From positions 124,001-188,000 of the forward strand of contig NZ_JARVRW010000010.1 of NCBI RefSeq assembly GCF_030209475.1: 64,000 bases of DNA, written 5' to 3'. The notes beneath the pieces are model-generated. The model saw only the letters and a program-made list of their open reading frames with translations. It did no database searches and was not told where the DNA came from. This stretch comes from Microbacterium sp. lyk4-40-TSB-66 (GTDB taxonomy: Bacteria > Actinomycetota > Actinomycetes > Actinomycetales > Microbacteriaceae). A program made the position numbers and the translations under genes. Shown here piece after piece: positions 43,124-52,292 of the stretch. Position 1 is the stretch's first letter. Each line of letters begins with the position of its first letter.

Positions 43124-43746
43124 GTGCATCCCCGGCCATCGACCCCCGGGTCGTCGACGATTTCCTCCCCGACTTCCCGACGCCCGTCCGCGAGCGCCGT
43201 CTCACCGTCGTCCCCGCCCCCGCCCGTCGGCGGGTACCGCGGAGGCTGTTCGGCATCATCGCCGTCTCGGGCGCCGTGGTGATCGTCCTCGCGCAGATGG
43301 GGCTCAGCATCCTCACGACGCAGAGCTCGTTCGAGATCGCTTCGCTCACGCAGCAGCAGCGCGACCTGACCTACCAGAAGCAGATCCTCTTCGATGAGAC
43401 GGCGGGCCTCAACTCCCCGCAGTACCTGGCCGCCAACGCCGCGGCCCTCGGCATGGTCATCGATGAGTCTCCGACCTACATGCGTCTGAGCGACGGCGCG
43501 GTCGTCGGCTCCGACAAGCCGGCCGACACGACGTCGTCGGTGGATGCCAAGGGCCGCGGCTCGGTCGGCAACTCCCTCATCGCGGGTGTGCCGCTGGTCA
43601 CCGATCCGGCGGCTGCGACGACCGAGACGGGCGGCACGGCCCCCGAGGCGGCGACCACGGCCCCGGCCGAGGCGACGACCCCCGACACCGGATCCGCGAC
43701 ACCCCCGCCGATCAGCGACGGTCTGCCCACTCCCGCGACACGATGA
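43120..43746 (+). CDS. ftsL: FtsL-like cell division protein
   Basis: 208-aa bitopic membrane protein: basic cytoplasmic N-terminus (1-42), a single helix ([20 protein letters not shown]), a short periplasmic coiled coil ([20 protein letters not shown]) and a long Ala/Thr/Pro-rich disordered tail. The position between rsmH and ftsI and the topology identify it as FtsL, although sequence similarity within this family is low. The tail is longer than in most FtsL proteins. It overlaps rsmH and ftsI by 4 bp on each side. Confidence 0.82.
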   Translation: MSASPAIDPRVVDDFLPDFPTPVRERRLTVVPAPARRRVPRRLFGIIAVSGAVVIVLAQMGLSILTTQSSFEIASLTQQQRDLTYQKQILFDETAGLNSPQYLAANAAALGMVIDESPTYMRLSDGAVVGSDKPADTTSSVDAKGRGSVGNSLIAGVPLVTDPAAATTETGGTAPEAATTAPAEATTPDTGSATPPPISDGLPTPATR

Positions 43747-45545
43747 GAGCCATGACGACAGCCACCTCCCGGTCCCCGCGGCGTCGCACCGTCATCGCCC
43801 TCGCCGTGGTGTTGATCGTGCTCGTCGCCTTCGTGGTGCGACTGATCGACATCCAGGTCGTGAACGCCCGCGAGCACGTCGACGACTCGCTCTCGATGGG
43901 ACTGCAGTCCTCGCGCACGCTGTACGCCTCGCGCGGGCCCATCGTCGACGCGAACGGCACGCCGCTGGCGACGAGCATCAACCGCTACGACGTGCAGATC
44001 GACCCGTCCCTCGCCGTCGACGGTGTGACCACCTACGACGACGACGACAACGAGGTCACGACCCCGTGGCCCGAGCTCGCCGGGCGCATCGCCTCGGTGC
44101 TCGGTCAGGACGCGCGAGACGTGCAGAAGATCGTCACAGATGCCGTGGCCGACAACCCCGAGTCGCAGTACGCCGTGATCGCGAAGGGTGTGTCCACCGA
44201 GCAGTACCGGGCTCTCGCCGACCTCGGGCTGCCGTTCCTCAGCTTCCCCCCGCAGGCGGGTCGGGTGTACCCCGACGGCGCCGTCGGCGGCAACCTCCTC
44301 GGTTTCGTCGGTAGCGATGGTCAGGCCCTCGCGGGCCTAGAGTCGGCGGACGACTCGTGCCTGGCATCCACCAACGGCAAGGTCGTCTTCCAGCAGAGCC
44401 TGCACGGCGTGGTGCTCCCGGGCACCCAGGTCGTCACCCAGCCCGCCGTCGACGGTGGCACCCTCCAGCTCACGATCGACCGCGACCTGCAGTGGTACCT
44501 CGGTCAGCTCATCGCCGAACAGGTGCAGAACACCGGGTCGCTGCGCGGCACGATCACGGTCGTCGAGGCCAAGACCGGCAAGATCCGGGCGCTGGCGGAG
44601 TACCCCACGGTCGACCCCAACGACCCCACCGCGACGCCGGAGACCGACCGCGGAAGCGCCGCCTTCGGAGACCCGAACGAGCCCGGATCGACGATGAAGG
44701 CCATCACGGCGGCCATCGGGCTCGACAGCGGTTCCTTCACCTCCGGCACCACCGTCACGGCGTCGTCGCGCGAGGAGTTCGCCGACGGTGCGCGCGTCTC
44801 CGATTCGTTCGCACACCCCGAGAACCGCTACACCCTCACGGGCGTGCTCATCGACTCCTCGAACGTCGGCATCTCGAAGTTCGGCGACATGATCCCGCTG
44901 GACACCCGTATCTCGTACCTCGAGAATTTCGGGCTGACCCAGCCGACGGCCGTCGGCTTCCCCGGCGAGTCCTCCGGCATCCTGCGCGATCCCGCGGGGT
45001 GGGACAAGCAGACCTTCTACAACACCACGTTCGGACAGGGCCTCGCCGTCACGGTGCCGCAGCTGGCGGGGGCGTACCAGACCATCGCCAACGGGGGAGT
45101 GCGCATGCCGCTGACCCTCGTCGAGGGCTGCACCGCGGCCGACGGCACGGTCACCGACGTGCCCGACGCCCAGGGCGAGCGGGTCGTGTCGGAGCAGGCG
45201 GCCGACACGGTCTCGCAGATGCTCGAGAACGTCGCGACCCAGGGCACGCTCGCCGACCAGGTGGCGATCCCCGGGTACCGCGTGGCGATCAAGACCGGTA
45301 CCGGCGAGAAGACCGACCCGGTGACGGGCGCCTACAAGTCCGACGCGTACTTCACCACGATGATCGGTTTCGCCCCCGCCGACGACCCCGAGTACGTCGT
45401 GGAGGTCAACCTCGACGAACCGCGGACGGTAAAATCGTCCGCGGCCACCGCGCCCGCGTTCCAGAAGGCCCTGACGCAGGTCCTCAAGACCTACCGGGTC
45501 ATCCCCTCCGGAACCACGACCCCCGAACTGCCCAAGTTCGGCTGA
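43743..45545 (+). CDS. ftsI: Penicillin-binding protein 3 / FtsI septal transpeptidase
   Basis: 600-aa class B PBP that crosslinks septal peptidoglycan. Transmembrane helix ~17-36; dimerisation domain with SSRTLYASRGPIVDANGTPL; transpeptidase active site Ser316-Thr-Met-Lys319, SSN in IDSSNVGISKFG and Lys517-Thr-Gly in VAIKTGTGEKTD. There are no PASTA domains. ATG 43743 overlaps the ftsL stop; ATG 43752 is an alternative three codons later. A 64-bp gap, and no murE gene, separates it from murF. Confidence 0.93.
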   Translation: MRAMTTATSRSPRRRTVIALAVVLIVLVAFVVRLIDIQVVNAREHVDDSLSMGLQSSRTLYASRGPIVDANGTPLATSINRYDVQIDPSLAVDGVTTYDDDDNEVTTPWPELAGRIASVLGQDARDVQKIVTDAVADNPESQYAVIAKGVSTEQYRALADLGLPFLSFPPQAGRVYPDGAVGGNLLGFVGSDGQALAGLESADDSCLASTNGKVVFQQSLHGVVLPGTQVVTQPAVDGGTLQLTIDRDLQWYLGQLIAEQVQNTGSLRGTITVVEAKTGKIRALAEYPTVDPNDPTATPETDRGSAAFGDPNEPGSTMKAITAAIGLDSGSFTSGTTVTASSREEFADGARVSDSFAHPENRYTLTGVLIDSSNVGISKFGDMIPLDTRISYLENFGLTQPTAVGFPGESSGILRDPAGWDKQTFYNTTFGQGLAVTVPQLAGAYQTIANGGVRMPLTLVEGCTAADGTVTDVPDAQGERVVSEQAADTVSQMLENVATQGTLADQVAIPGYRVAIKTGTGEKTDPVTGAYKSDAYFTTMIGFAPADDPEYVVEVNLDEPRTVKSSAATAPAFQKALTQVLKTYRVIPSGTTTPELPKFG

Positions 45546-45609
45546 GACACCCGCACACCGGTCTCGTCTCGGTAACGAATGCGACATCGGAAAGGGCGTC
45601 CGCACAGCA

Positions 45610-47022
45610 ATGATCTCTCTCAGCCTCTCCCATATCGCCGACGTGCTCGGCGGTCGCCTCGTCGCGCGCCGCGGCGACACCCCCGACACCCTCGTCTCGG
45701 GCCTGGTCGACACCGACTCGCGCCTGATCGCACCCGGCGACATCTTCGTCGCCAAGCCCGGTGAGACCACCGACGGGCACCTCTTCGTCGGCACGGCCGT
45801 CGAGCGCGGAGCGGCACTCGCGATCGTCGAGCGCGAGCTCGACGACGAGGTCAGCCAGATCGTGGTGCCCGATGTCGTGACCGCCCTCAGCGACCTCGCT
45901 CGCGACGTCGTGGCCCGCGTGCGCGCCGCCGGCGAGCTGAAGATCGTCGGCATCACCGGCTCCAACGGCAAGACCACCACCAAGAACCTGCTCGCGCGCA
46001 TCCTCGAGGCCGAGGGCGAGACCGTGTCTCCGCGGGCATCGTTCAACAACGAGGTCGGCGCCCCCCTGACGATGCTCCGCGTGACGGATGCCACCCGCTA
46101 CCTCGTCAGCGAGTTCGGCGCGAGCGCCCCCGGAGCGATTGCCCACCTCGCGGGCCTGGTCACCCCCGACATCGGCGTCGTGCTGATGGTCGGAATGGCC
46201 CACGCCGGCGGCTTCGGCGGCATCGAGTCGACCTTCCACGCCAAGAGCGAGCTCGTGCGCGCCACCCGCGAGGGGGGCCTCGCCGTGCTGAACGTCGACG
46301 ACCCGCGTGTCGCGGCGATGGAGCCCTTCGCGCGCGAGCGCGGTCAGGGCGTGCGCTGGTTCGGCCGCAGCGAGCGCGCCGAAGTGCGCGCCCTCGACGT
46401 CGAGGTCTCGGCATCCGGTACCCGCGCCGACCTGCTCGTCGACGGGCAGGCGTACACGCTGACCCTGCGGGTGCTGGGCGAGCACCACGTCATGAACGCC
46501 CTCGCCGCCCTGGCCGCCGCGACCGCCCTGGGTGTGCCGGCCGCCGACGCGATCGCGCGCCTCGAGACGGTCGAGATCGCCGAGCGGTGGCGCATGCAGC
46601 CGCTGGGCTCCGACCGCGTGCGCATCATCAATGACGCCTACAACGCCAGCCCCGACTCGATGGCTGCGGCACTGCGCACGCTCGCGCAGATCACCGGTCC
46701 GGGCGAACGCACGGTCGCCGTGCTCGGGGCCATGAGCGAGCTGGGCGAGTACGCCGACGAGGAGCACGACCGCGTCGGCCTGTTGGCCGTGCGTCTTCGC
46801 ATCCAGCGCATCGTCGTCATCGGACCCGAGGCCCGCCGCATGTACCTCGAGGCCATCGCCCAGGGGTCGTGGGACGGGGAGGCCGTCTTCTTCCCCGACG
46901 CCGATGCCGCCTACGACTACCTCTCGACCGAACTGCGCGACGGTGACCGCGTGCTGGTGAAGTCGTCCAACTCGGCGGGGCTCCGGCATCTCGGCGACCG
47001 TCTGGGAGACTTGTTCGCGTGA
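45610..47022 (+). CDS. murF: UDP-MurNAc-tripeptide-D-Ala-D-Ala ligase
   Basis: 470-aa Mur ligase adding D-Ala-D-Ala to the tripeptide precursor. The ATP loop is GITGSNGKTTTKNLLARILE; FNNEVGAPLTMLR and VSEFGASAPGAIAHL are MurF-specific, as is INDAYNASPDSMAAALRTL. It is not a MurE: the MurE substrate-specificity loop and carbamoyl-Lys context are absent. The stop overlaps the GTG of mraY (GTGA). Confidence 0.94.
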   Translation: MISLSLSHIADVLGGRLVARRGDTPDTLVSGLVDTDSRLIAPGDIFVAKPGETTDGHLFVGTAVERGAALAIVERELDDEVSQIVVPDVVTALSDLARDVVARVRAAGELKIVGITGSNGKTTTKNLLARILEAEGETVSPRASFNNEVGAPLTMLRVTDATRYLVSEFGASAPGAIAHLAGLVTPDIGVVLMVGMAHAGGFGGIESTFHAKSELVRATREGGLAVLNVDDPRVAAMEPFARERGQGVRWFGRSERAEVRALDVEVSASGTRADLLVDGQAYTLTLRVLGEHHVMNALAALAAATALGVPAADAIARLETVEIAERWRMQPLGSDRVRIINDAYNASPDSMAAALRTLAQITGPGERTVAVLGAMSELGEYADEEHDRVGLLAVRLRIQRIVVIGPEARRMYLEAIAQGSWDGEAVFFPDADAAYDYLSTELRDGDRVLVKSSNSAGLRHLGDRLGDLFA

Positions 47023-48125
47023 GATCACTTCTGACAGCAGCGGCGATCTCGCTCGCCTTCACCCTCTTCCTCACCCCGGTCTTCCTGCGATGGTTCCGGC
47101 GGTGGGGCTGGGGTCAGGTCATCCGCACCCCCGAGAACGTGCACAACCCCTCGCACGGGGCCAAGCGCGGCACGCCCACCATGGGCGGCACGATCTTCAT
47201 CCTCGGAACGATGATCGGTTACCTCATCGGTTCCTACGCCGGCAACAACCCGCCGACGCTGTCGGGGCTGCTGGTGTTGTGGCTGATGCTCGGATTCGGC
47301 GTCGTCGGCTTCATCGACGACTACATGAAGGTGCGCCACCAGAACAGCCTCGGTCTGTCGGGCTGGCGCAAGATCGCCGGCCAGATCATCGTCGCGGTCC
47401 CCTTCGCGATCGTGGCCCTCAACTTCCCGAACAACTTCGGCCAGACTCCCGCCTCGGAGTACATCTCGGTCTTCCGCGACATCCAGGTGCTCTCGCTCTT
47501 CGCCCTGGGCCCGGTGCTCGGCTGGCTGCTGTACCTGGCGTGGATCTCGTTCATCGGCACGGCGGCATCCAACTCCGTCAACGTGGCCGACGGGCTCGAC
47601 GGTCTCGCCGCCGGCTCCGGCATCTTCGTCGTCGGCGCGTACAGCCTCATGGCCTTCTGGCAGAACAAGCAGATGTGTGCCGACGTGCTCGATCCCGCGG
47701 TGCAGGCCGGGTGCTACGCCGTGCGCGACCCGTTCGACCTGGCGATCGTGTCGGCGGCGTTCGTGGGCGCGCTGGTCGGGTTCCTGTGGTGGAACGCGCC
47801 GAAGGCGAAGGTCTTCATGGGCGACTGCGGATCGATGGCCATCGGCGGCGTGATCGCCGCCATGGCGATCCTCACCCGCACCGAGATCCTCCTCGTGCTG
47901 ATCGCCGGCGTCTACGTGATCGCGTCGGGTTCGGTGATCCTCCAGCGGGCGTACTTCAAGGCCACCAAGGGCAAGCGCCTGTTCCTGATGAGCCCGCTGC
48001 ACCACCACCTCGAGATGCGCGGCTGGCCCGAGGTCACGATCGTCGTGCGCATGTGGATCATCGCCGGCCTCCTCGCCGTCTCGGGCATCGGATTCTTCTA
48101 CGTCGAATGGCTCTCACGCGTATGA
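47019..48125 (+). CDS. mraY: Phospho-MurNAc-pentapeptide transferase
   Basis: 368-aa polytopic enzyme forming lipid I from UDP-MurNAc-pentapeptide and undecaprenyl phosphate. Ten hydrophobic helices; active-site motifs FIDDYMKVRHQNSLGLSG (Asp-Asp), NSVNVADGLDGLAAG and SPLHHHLEMRGW (metal/His site). The GTG start is fixed by overlap with murF. Its stop overlaps murD by 4 bp. Confidence 0.96.
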   Translation: MRSLLTAAAISLAFTLFLTPVFLRWFRRWGWGQVIRTPENVHNPSHGAKRGTPTMGGTIFILGTMIGYLIGSYAGNNPPTLSGLLVLWLMLGFGVVGFIDDYMKVRHQNSLGLSGWRKIAGQIIVAVPFAIVALNFPNNFGQTPASEYISVFRDIQVLSLFALGPVLGWLLYLAWISFIGTAASNSVNVADGLDGLAAGSGIFVVGAYSLMAFWQNKQMCADVLDPAVQAGCYAVRDPFDLAIVSAAFVGALVGFLWWNAPKAKVFMGDCGSMAIGGVIAAMAILTRTEILLVLIAGVYVIASGSVILQRAYFKATKGKRLFLMSPLHHHLEMRGWPEVTIVVRMWIIAGLLAVSGIGFFYVEWLSRV

Positions 48126-49642
48126 CCGACCTCTCCTCGCTCACCAGCTGGCACGCCGACTGGAAGGGCCTGCGCGTCGCCGTGCTCGGGCTGTCGGTCA
48201 CCGGGTTCTCGGTCGCCGACACCCTCTCCGAACTGGGCGCCGTCGTGCTCGTCGCGACCGAGAGGGCGGATGCCGAGTACGCGCGGCTCCTGCCCGTTCT
48301 CGGCGTCGACCTGTACGAGGGGCCGCTGGACGCCGTGCCCGCCGCCCTCGTCGACTTCGCGCCCGAGGTCGTCATCGCATCCCCCGGCTTCGCGCCGCAC
48401 CACCCGGTGATCCTCTGGACGCAGGAGCAGGGCATCGCCCTGTGGGGCGACGTGGAGCTCGCGTGGCGCCTGCGCGACAAAGTCGTGCGCGCCGACGGAC
48501 GCCCCGCCGACTGGGTGCTGATCACGGGCACCAACGGCAAGACCACCACGACGCGCCTGACAGCCGAGATGCTCGTCACGGCGGGCCTGCGGGCGGCACC
48601 CGTCGGCAACATCGGCACCCCCGTTCTCGACGCCGTACGCGACCCGAGCGGCTTCGACGCGCTGGTCGTCGAGCTGTCGAGCCATCAGCTCTGGTATCTG
48701 AACCAGCAGCGCGGCGCCGACGCGCTGTCACCGCATGCGGCGGTGTGCCTGAACCTCGCCGACGACCACCTCGAGTGGCACGGCGGCGCCGACGCCTACC
48801 GCGATGCGAAAGCCGGTGTCTACGCCCGCACGCGCGTGGCCTGCGTCTACAACAAGGCCGACGTCGCGACCCGGACGATGGTGGAGGATGCCGAGGTCAT
48901 GGAGGGCGCGCGCGCCATCGGCTTCGACCTCGGCGTCCCCGGACCCAGCGACCTCGGCGTCGTCGACGGCATCCTCGTCGATCGGGCGTTCCTCGAGGAG
49001 CGGGCCACCTCGGCCCTCGAACTCACCACCGTCGCCGACCTCGCCGCGCACGGGCTCGCCGCCCCGCACGTCGTGGCCAACATCCTCGCCGCGAGCGCCC
49101 TGGCCCGTTCGCTCGGTGCGACGCCGGCGCACATCCACGACACCCTCGAGCGCTTCCGCCTCGACCCTCACCGCATCCAGGTCGTCGGTGCGCACGCCGG
49201 TGTCACGTGGGTCGACGACTCCAAGGCCACCAACCCGCACGCGGCCGCCTCCTCTCTCGCCGCCTACCCCGGCGCCGTCTGGGTCGTGGGCGGTCTGCTG
49301 AAGGGCGTCGACCTGAGCGAGCTCGTCCGTTCGCGCGGCGACGCCGTGCGCGCGGTGATCGTGATCGGCACCGAGCGCGGCGACATCGTCGCGGCGTTCG
49401 CGCGACACGCCCCGGCGGTGCCGCTGTTCGAGGTCGACCACGCCGAGACTGAAGACGTCATGGCCCAGGTCGTCGAACTGGCGGCGGGTGTGGCCCGAGA
49501 GGGAGATACCGTTCTCCTCGCTCCCGCGGCGGCATCCTTCGACCAGTTCTCGTCCTACTCCGACCGCGGTGAGCGCTTCGCCGACGCGGTACGGGCGTGG
49601 ATCGCGGGTCAGGACGACGGAGCGATTCGACCGAACGACTGA
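48122..49642 (+). CDS. murD: UDP-MurNAc-L-alanine:D-glutamate ligase
   Basis: 506-aa Mur ligase. N-terminal Rossmann part VAVLGLSVTGFSVADTLSE binds UDP; ATP loop ITGTNGKTTTTRLTAEML; GNIGTPVLDAV and SSHQLWYL (MurD-type); WVDDSKATNPHAAASSLAAY at the C-terminal domain. ATG 48122 overlaps the mraY stop (ATGA); an ATG at 48107 would add five residues. Confidence 0.95.
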   Translation: MTDLSSLTSWHADWKGLRVAVLGLSVTGFSVADTLSELGAVVLVATERADAEYARLLPVLGVDLYEGPLDAVPAALVDFAPEVVIASPGFAPHHPVILWTQEQGIALWGDVELAWRLRDKVVRADGRPADWVLITGTNGKTTTTRLTAEMLVTAGLRAAPVGNIGTPVLDAVRDPSGFDALVVELSSHQLWYLNQQRGADALSPHAAVCLNLADDHLEWHGGADAYRDAKAGVYARTRVACVYNKADVATRTMVEDAEVMEGARAIGFDLGVPGPSDLGVVDGILVDRAFLEERATSALELTTVADLAAHGLAAPHVVANILAASALARSLGATPAHIHDTLERFRLDPHRIQVVGAHAGVTWVDDSKATNPHAAASSLAAYPGAVWVVGGLLKGVDLSELVRSRGDAVRAVIVIGTERGDIVAAFARHAPAVPLFEVDHAETEDVMAQVVELAAGVAREGDTVLLAPAAASFDQFSSYSDRGERFADAVRAWIAGQDDGAIRPND

Positions 49643-49653
49643 GGGGGACACGC

Positions 49654-50907
49654 GTGACCACGACGGCGCCCCCTCCGCGGCAGGCCCCCGACGACCAGCC
49701 CGAGCGGGGTGGGCTGATCGCCCGCGTCTCGCTGGGGCGGGCTTTCCGTCCGGTGTCGACCGAGTTCCTGCTGATCGCCTCGGCGGCGCTGCTGCTGACG
49801 GGCTTCGGTCTGGTCATGGTGCTGTCGGCGACCTCGGCGCTGGACGGGGGGCAGAGTCCCTTCGACCACGTGATGAAGCAGAGCGTGTTCGCGATCGTGG
49901 GCATCCCGCTGATGTTCGTCCTCAGCCGCGCCCGCATGGCGTTCTGGCAGAGGGTCGCCTGGCCCGCGCTGATCTTCGCCACGGCGTTCCAGCTGCTGGT
50001 CTACGTGCCCGGAGTCGGCATCGCCGCGAACGGCAACCGCAACTGGGTGATGATCGCCGGCTTCCAGTTCCAGCCCGCCGAATTCCTGAAGCTGGCGCTG
50101 GCGCTGTGGATGGGCGCCGTGCTGTACCGCAAGCGCCGGCTGCTCACCTCGTGGGCGCACGTGTTCATCCCGGTGGTGCCCGTGTCGGTGCTCGTCATCG
50201 GCACCGTGCTCGGTGGTAAAGACCTCGGCACGGTGATGATCCTCGTGCTGGTCGTGCTGGGCGCCCTGTTCTTCGCCGGTATCAAGCTGCGCATGTTCAT
50301 CGTGCCGGCGGTTCTGTCGGTGGCGGTGGTGCTGTTGTCGGCGGTCGGCAGCGAGAACCGCATGGAGCGCATCGGCAGTCTTTTCGCTCCCGATGACGCG
50401 TCGTGCTACTACACGACCTGCTACCAGTCGTTGCACGGCGTGTGGGGCCTGGCGAGTGGGGGACTGTTCGGCCTCGGCCTCGGCAACTCGAAAGAGAAGT
50501 ACGACTGGCTCCCGGCTGCGGCCAACGACTACATCTTCGCCATCATCGGTGAAGAGCTGGGCCTCATCGGGTGCATCGTCGTGCTCGTGCTGTTCGCCCT
50601 GTTCGCCGTGGGTGCGTTCCGAATCATCCGTCGCACCGACGACACGTTCGTGCGCATCATCGCGGGCGCGATCACGCTCTGGATCGTCGGTCAGGCTCTG
50701 GTCAACATCGGCGTCGTGCTGCGCGTGTTCCCCGTGCTGGGCGTGCCGCTGCCGTTCATGTCGCAGGGCGGAACCTCCCTGCTGTCGGTGCTGATCGCCT
50801 GCGGCGTGCTGCTGTCGTGCGCGCGCACGCTCCCGGACCGTCGCGCGGTCGCCGAGGCCGACGCGCCCCGGCGCGCCACGGGCCGGCGCGCGGCTCGCCG
50901 GAGCTGA
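49654..50907 (+). CDS. ftsW: FtsW septal glycan polymerase (SEDS)
   Basis: 417-aa SEDS protein with about ten helices that polymerises lipid II with FtsI. Conserved sequences: NGNRNWVMIAGFQFQPAEFL, GGKDLGTVMILVLV with the catalytic Asp, GLGLGNSKEKYDWLPAAAND, FAIIGEELGLIGC and LPFMSQGGTSLLSVL. GTG 49654 has GAGGGGG 6 nt upstream and starts 11 bp after murD. The C-terminal tail is Arg-rich. A 120-bp gap with a 17-bp repeat follows. Confidence 0.95.
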   Translation: MTTTAPPPRQAPDDQPERGGLIARVSLGRAFRPVSTEFLLIASAALLLTGFGLVMVLSATSALDGGQSPFDHVMKQSVFAIVGIPLMFVLSRARMAFWQRVAWPALIFATAFQLLVYVPGVGIAANGNRNWVMIAGFQFQPAEFLKLALALWMGAVLYRKRRLLTSWAHVFIPVVPVSVLVIGTVLGGKDLGTVMILVLVVLGALFFAGIKLRMFIVPAVLSVAVVLLSAVGSENRMERIGSLFAPDDASCYYTTCYQSLHGVWGLASGGLFGLGLGNSKEKYDWLPAAANDYIFAIIGEELGLIGCIVVLVLFALFAVGAFRIIRRTDDTFVRIIAGAITLWIVGQALVNIGVVLRVFPVLGVPLPFMSQGGTSLLSVLIACGVLLSCARTLPDRRAVAEADAPRRATGRRAARRS

Positions 50908-50962
50908 GGCGCTCCGTCGCGCGACCGGGAGCGCTGAGCGACTCCGCCGGCCCTGTGACGTA

Positions 50963-51013
50963 GCCCGCCTCGCGACCAGGCCCGCCTCGCGACCAGGCTC
51001 GCCTCACGACCTG
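50963..51013 (+). repeat. Three 17-bp tandem repeats before murG
   Basis: Units at 50963, 50980 and 50997 read GCCCGCCTCGCGACCAG, the same again, and a copy with three changes. The array abuts the murG -10 box by 2 bp and spans its -35 region. Confidence 0.9.
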
Positions 51014-51015
51014 GT

Positions 51016-51021
51016 TAGGGT
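51016..51021 (+). promoter_or_regulatory. -10 box TAGGGT for leaderless murG transcript
   Basis: TAGGGT, then CGTACG, then GTG 51028. This implies a promoter inside the dcw cluster. Confidence 0.6.
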
Positions 51022-51027
51022 CGTACG

Positions 51028-52101
51028 GTGACGACTTACCTCCTCGCCGGCGGCGGCACCGCCGGGCACGTCAATCCTCTCCTCGCCGTGGCCGACGGAC
51101 TCCGCGCGCGCGATGCCGCGGCCGACGTGCTCGTGCTCGGCACGCGCGAGGGGCTGGAGGCGCGCCTCGTGCCCCTGCGCGGCTACGAGCTGCTCACGGT
51201 CGCGAAGGTGCCGTTCCCGCGCCGCCCCGACCGCGCGGCCGCGGTCTTCCCCACCCGCTTCCTGCGGGCCGTGGCGCACGTGCGCCGACTCATCCGCGCC
51301 CGCGGCGTCGACGTCGTGATCGGGTTCGGCGGATACGCCGCGGCTCCCGCCTACATCGCCGCCCGCCGCGAGCGGGTGCCGTTCGTCGTGCACGAGGCGA
51401 ACGCGAAGCCGGGCCTGGCGAACGTGCTGGGCGCGCGACGCGCCGCGGCGGTCGGCGTGGCCTTCGCCGGCACCCCTCTGCGGGGTGCGCGGGAGGTGGG
51501 GATGCCGCTCCGCCACGAGATCGTCGGACTCGACGCCGCGGCATGCCGCGCCGAAGCGGCCGCGCACTTCGGACTCGACGCCGCCCGCCCGACCCTCCTC
51601 GTGTTCGGCGGGTCGCTCGGCGCCCTGCGGCTCAACACGGCATTCGGGGGAGCATGGCGCGACGTGCTCGACGCGGGCTGGCAGCTGCTGCACGTCACGG
51701 GACAGGGATCGGATCTGCCCGATCCCGCCGTCGACGGGTACGCGCTCGTGCGCTACGTCGACCGCATGGACCTCGCGTTCGCCCTGGCAGACTTCGTCGT
51801 CTCGCGCTCGGGCGCGGCGACGGTCAGCGAGATCAACGCCCTCGGGATCCCCGCGGTCTACGTGCCATACGCCGTCGGCAACGGCGAGCAGAGCCTGAAC
51901 GCGGCCGCCTCGGTGCGCGCGGGCGCGGCGATCCTCATCGCCGACGCCGACCTGACGCCCGAGCGCGTGCGTTCGGAGATCGTGCCGCTGCTGCGCGACG
52001 ACTCCCGCCGCACGGCGATGCGCGACGCCGCCGCGCGGACCGGCATCCGCACGGGCACCGAGAACGTCATCGCGCTGATCGACGAGGCGCTCGCGGGCTG
52101 A
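51028..52101 (+). CDS. murG: UDP-GlcNAc:lipid I GlcNAc transferase
   Basis: 357-aa GT28 glycosyltransferase making lipid II at the inner membrane face. The glycine-rich loops [19 protein letters not shown] and [17 protein letters not shown], the donor-side [12 protein letters not shown] and [20 protein letters not shown], and [13 protein letters not shown] are all present. GTG 51028 is preceded by a leaderless-type -10 box, not a ribosome site. Confidence 0.96.
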   Translation: MTTYLLAGGGTAGHVNPLLAVADGLRARDAAADVLVLGTREGLEARLVPLRGYELLTVAKVPFPRRPDRAAAVFPTRFLRAVAHVRRLIRARGVDVVIGFGGYAAAPAYIAARRERVPFVVHEANAKPGLANVLGARRAAAVGVAFAGTPLRGAREVGMPLRHEIVGLDAAACRAEAAAHFGLDAARPTLLVFGGSLGALRLNTAFGGAWRDVLDAGWQLLHVTGQGSDLPDPAVDGYALVRYVDRMDLAFALADFVVSRSGAATVSEINALGIPAVYVPYAVGNGEQSLNAAASVRAGAAILIADADLTPERVRSEIVPLLRDDSRRTAMRDAAARTGIRTGTENVIALIDEALAG

Positions 52102-52122
52102 AGCCCGGACCGGCACGGCGCG

Positions 52123-52219
52123 ACGGGTCCACGTCGGCGCGCACGACGGTCCGAGGCCGCGCAGCGCGACGGTCCCGGCCCGGCGGCAAACGGTCCGAGG
52201 ACCCGCGGGGCGACGGTCC
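52123..52219 (+). repeat. Five ACGG(G)TCC repeats spaced 21-23 bp before murC
   Basis: ACGGGTCC starts at 52123; ACGGTCC starts at 52146, 52169, 52190 and 52213, several within a longer GCGCGACGGTCCGAGG context. The 191-bp murG-murC gap contains no gene. The spacing of two helical turns places the copies on one DNA face. TAAACT at 52277-52282 is the probable murC -10 box. Confidence 0.85.
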
Positions 52220-52292
52220 GTGGGCTTCGCAGCGTCCCCGCGGGCGCGCCGGGGCATCTGCGCAGGGTGGGCGACGTAAACTCGCAGACGCC

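Noticed and set aside
50963..51013. CRISPR array
   Set aside because: Units are 17 bp and head-to-tail with no spacers; no cas genes are present. The same reasoning excludes the arrays at 2991, 8888 and 52123.
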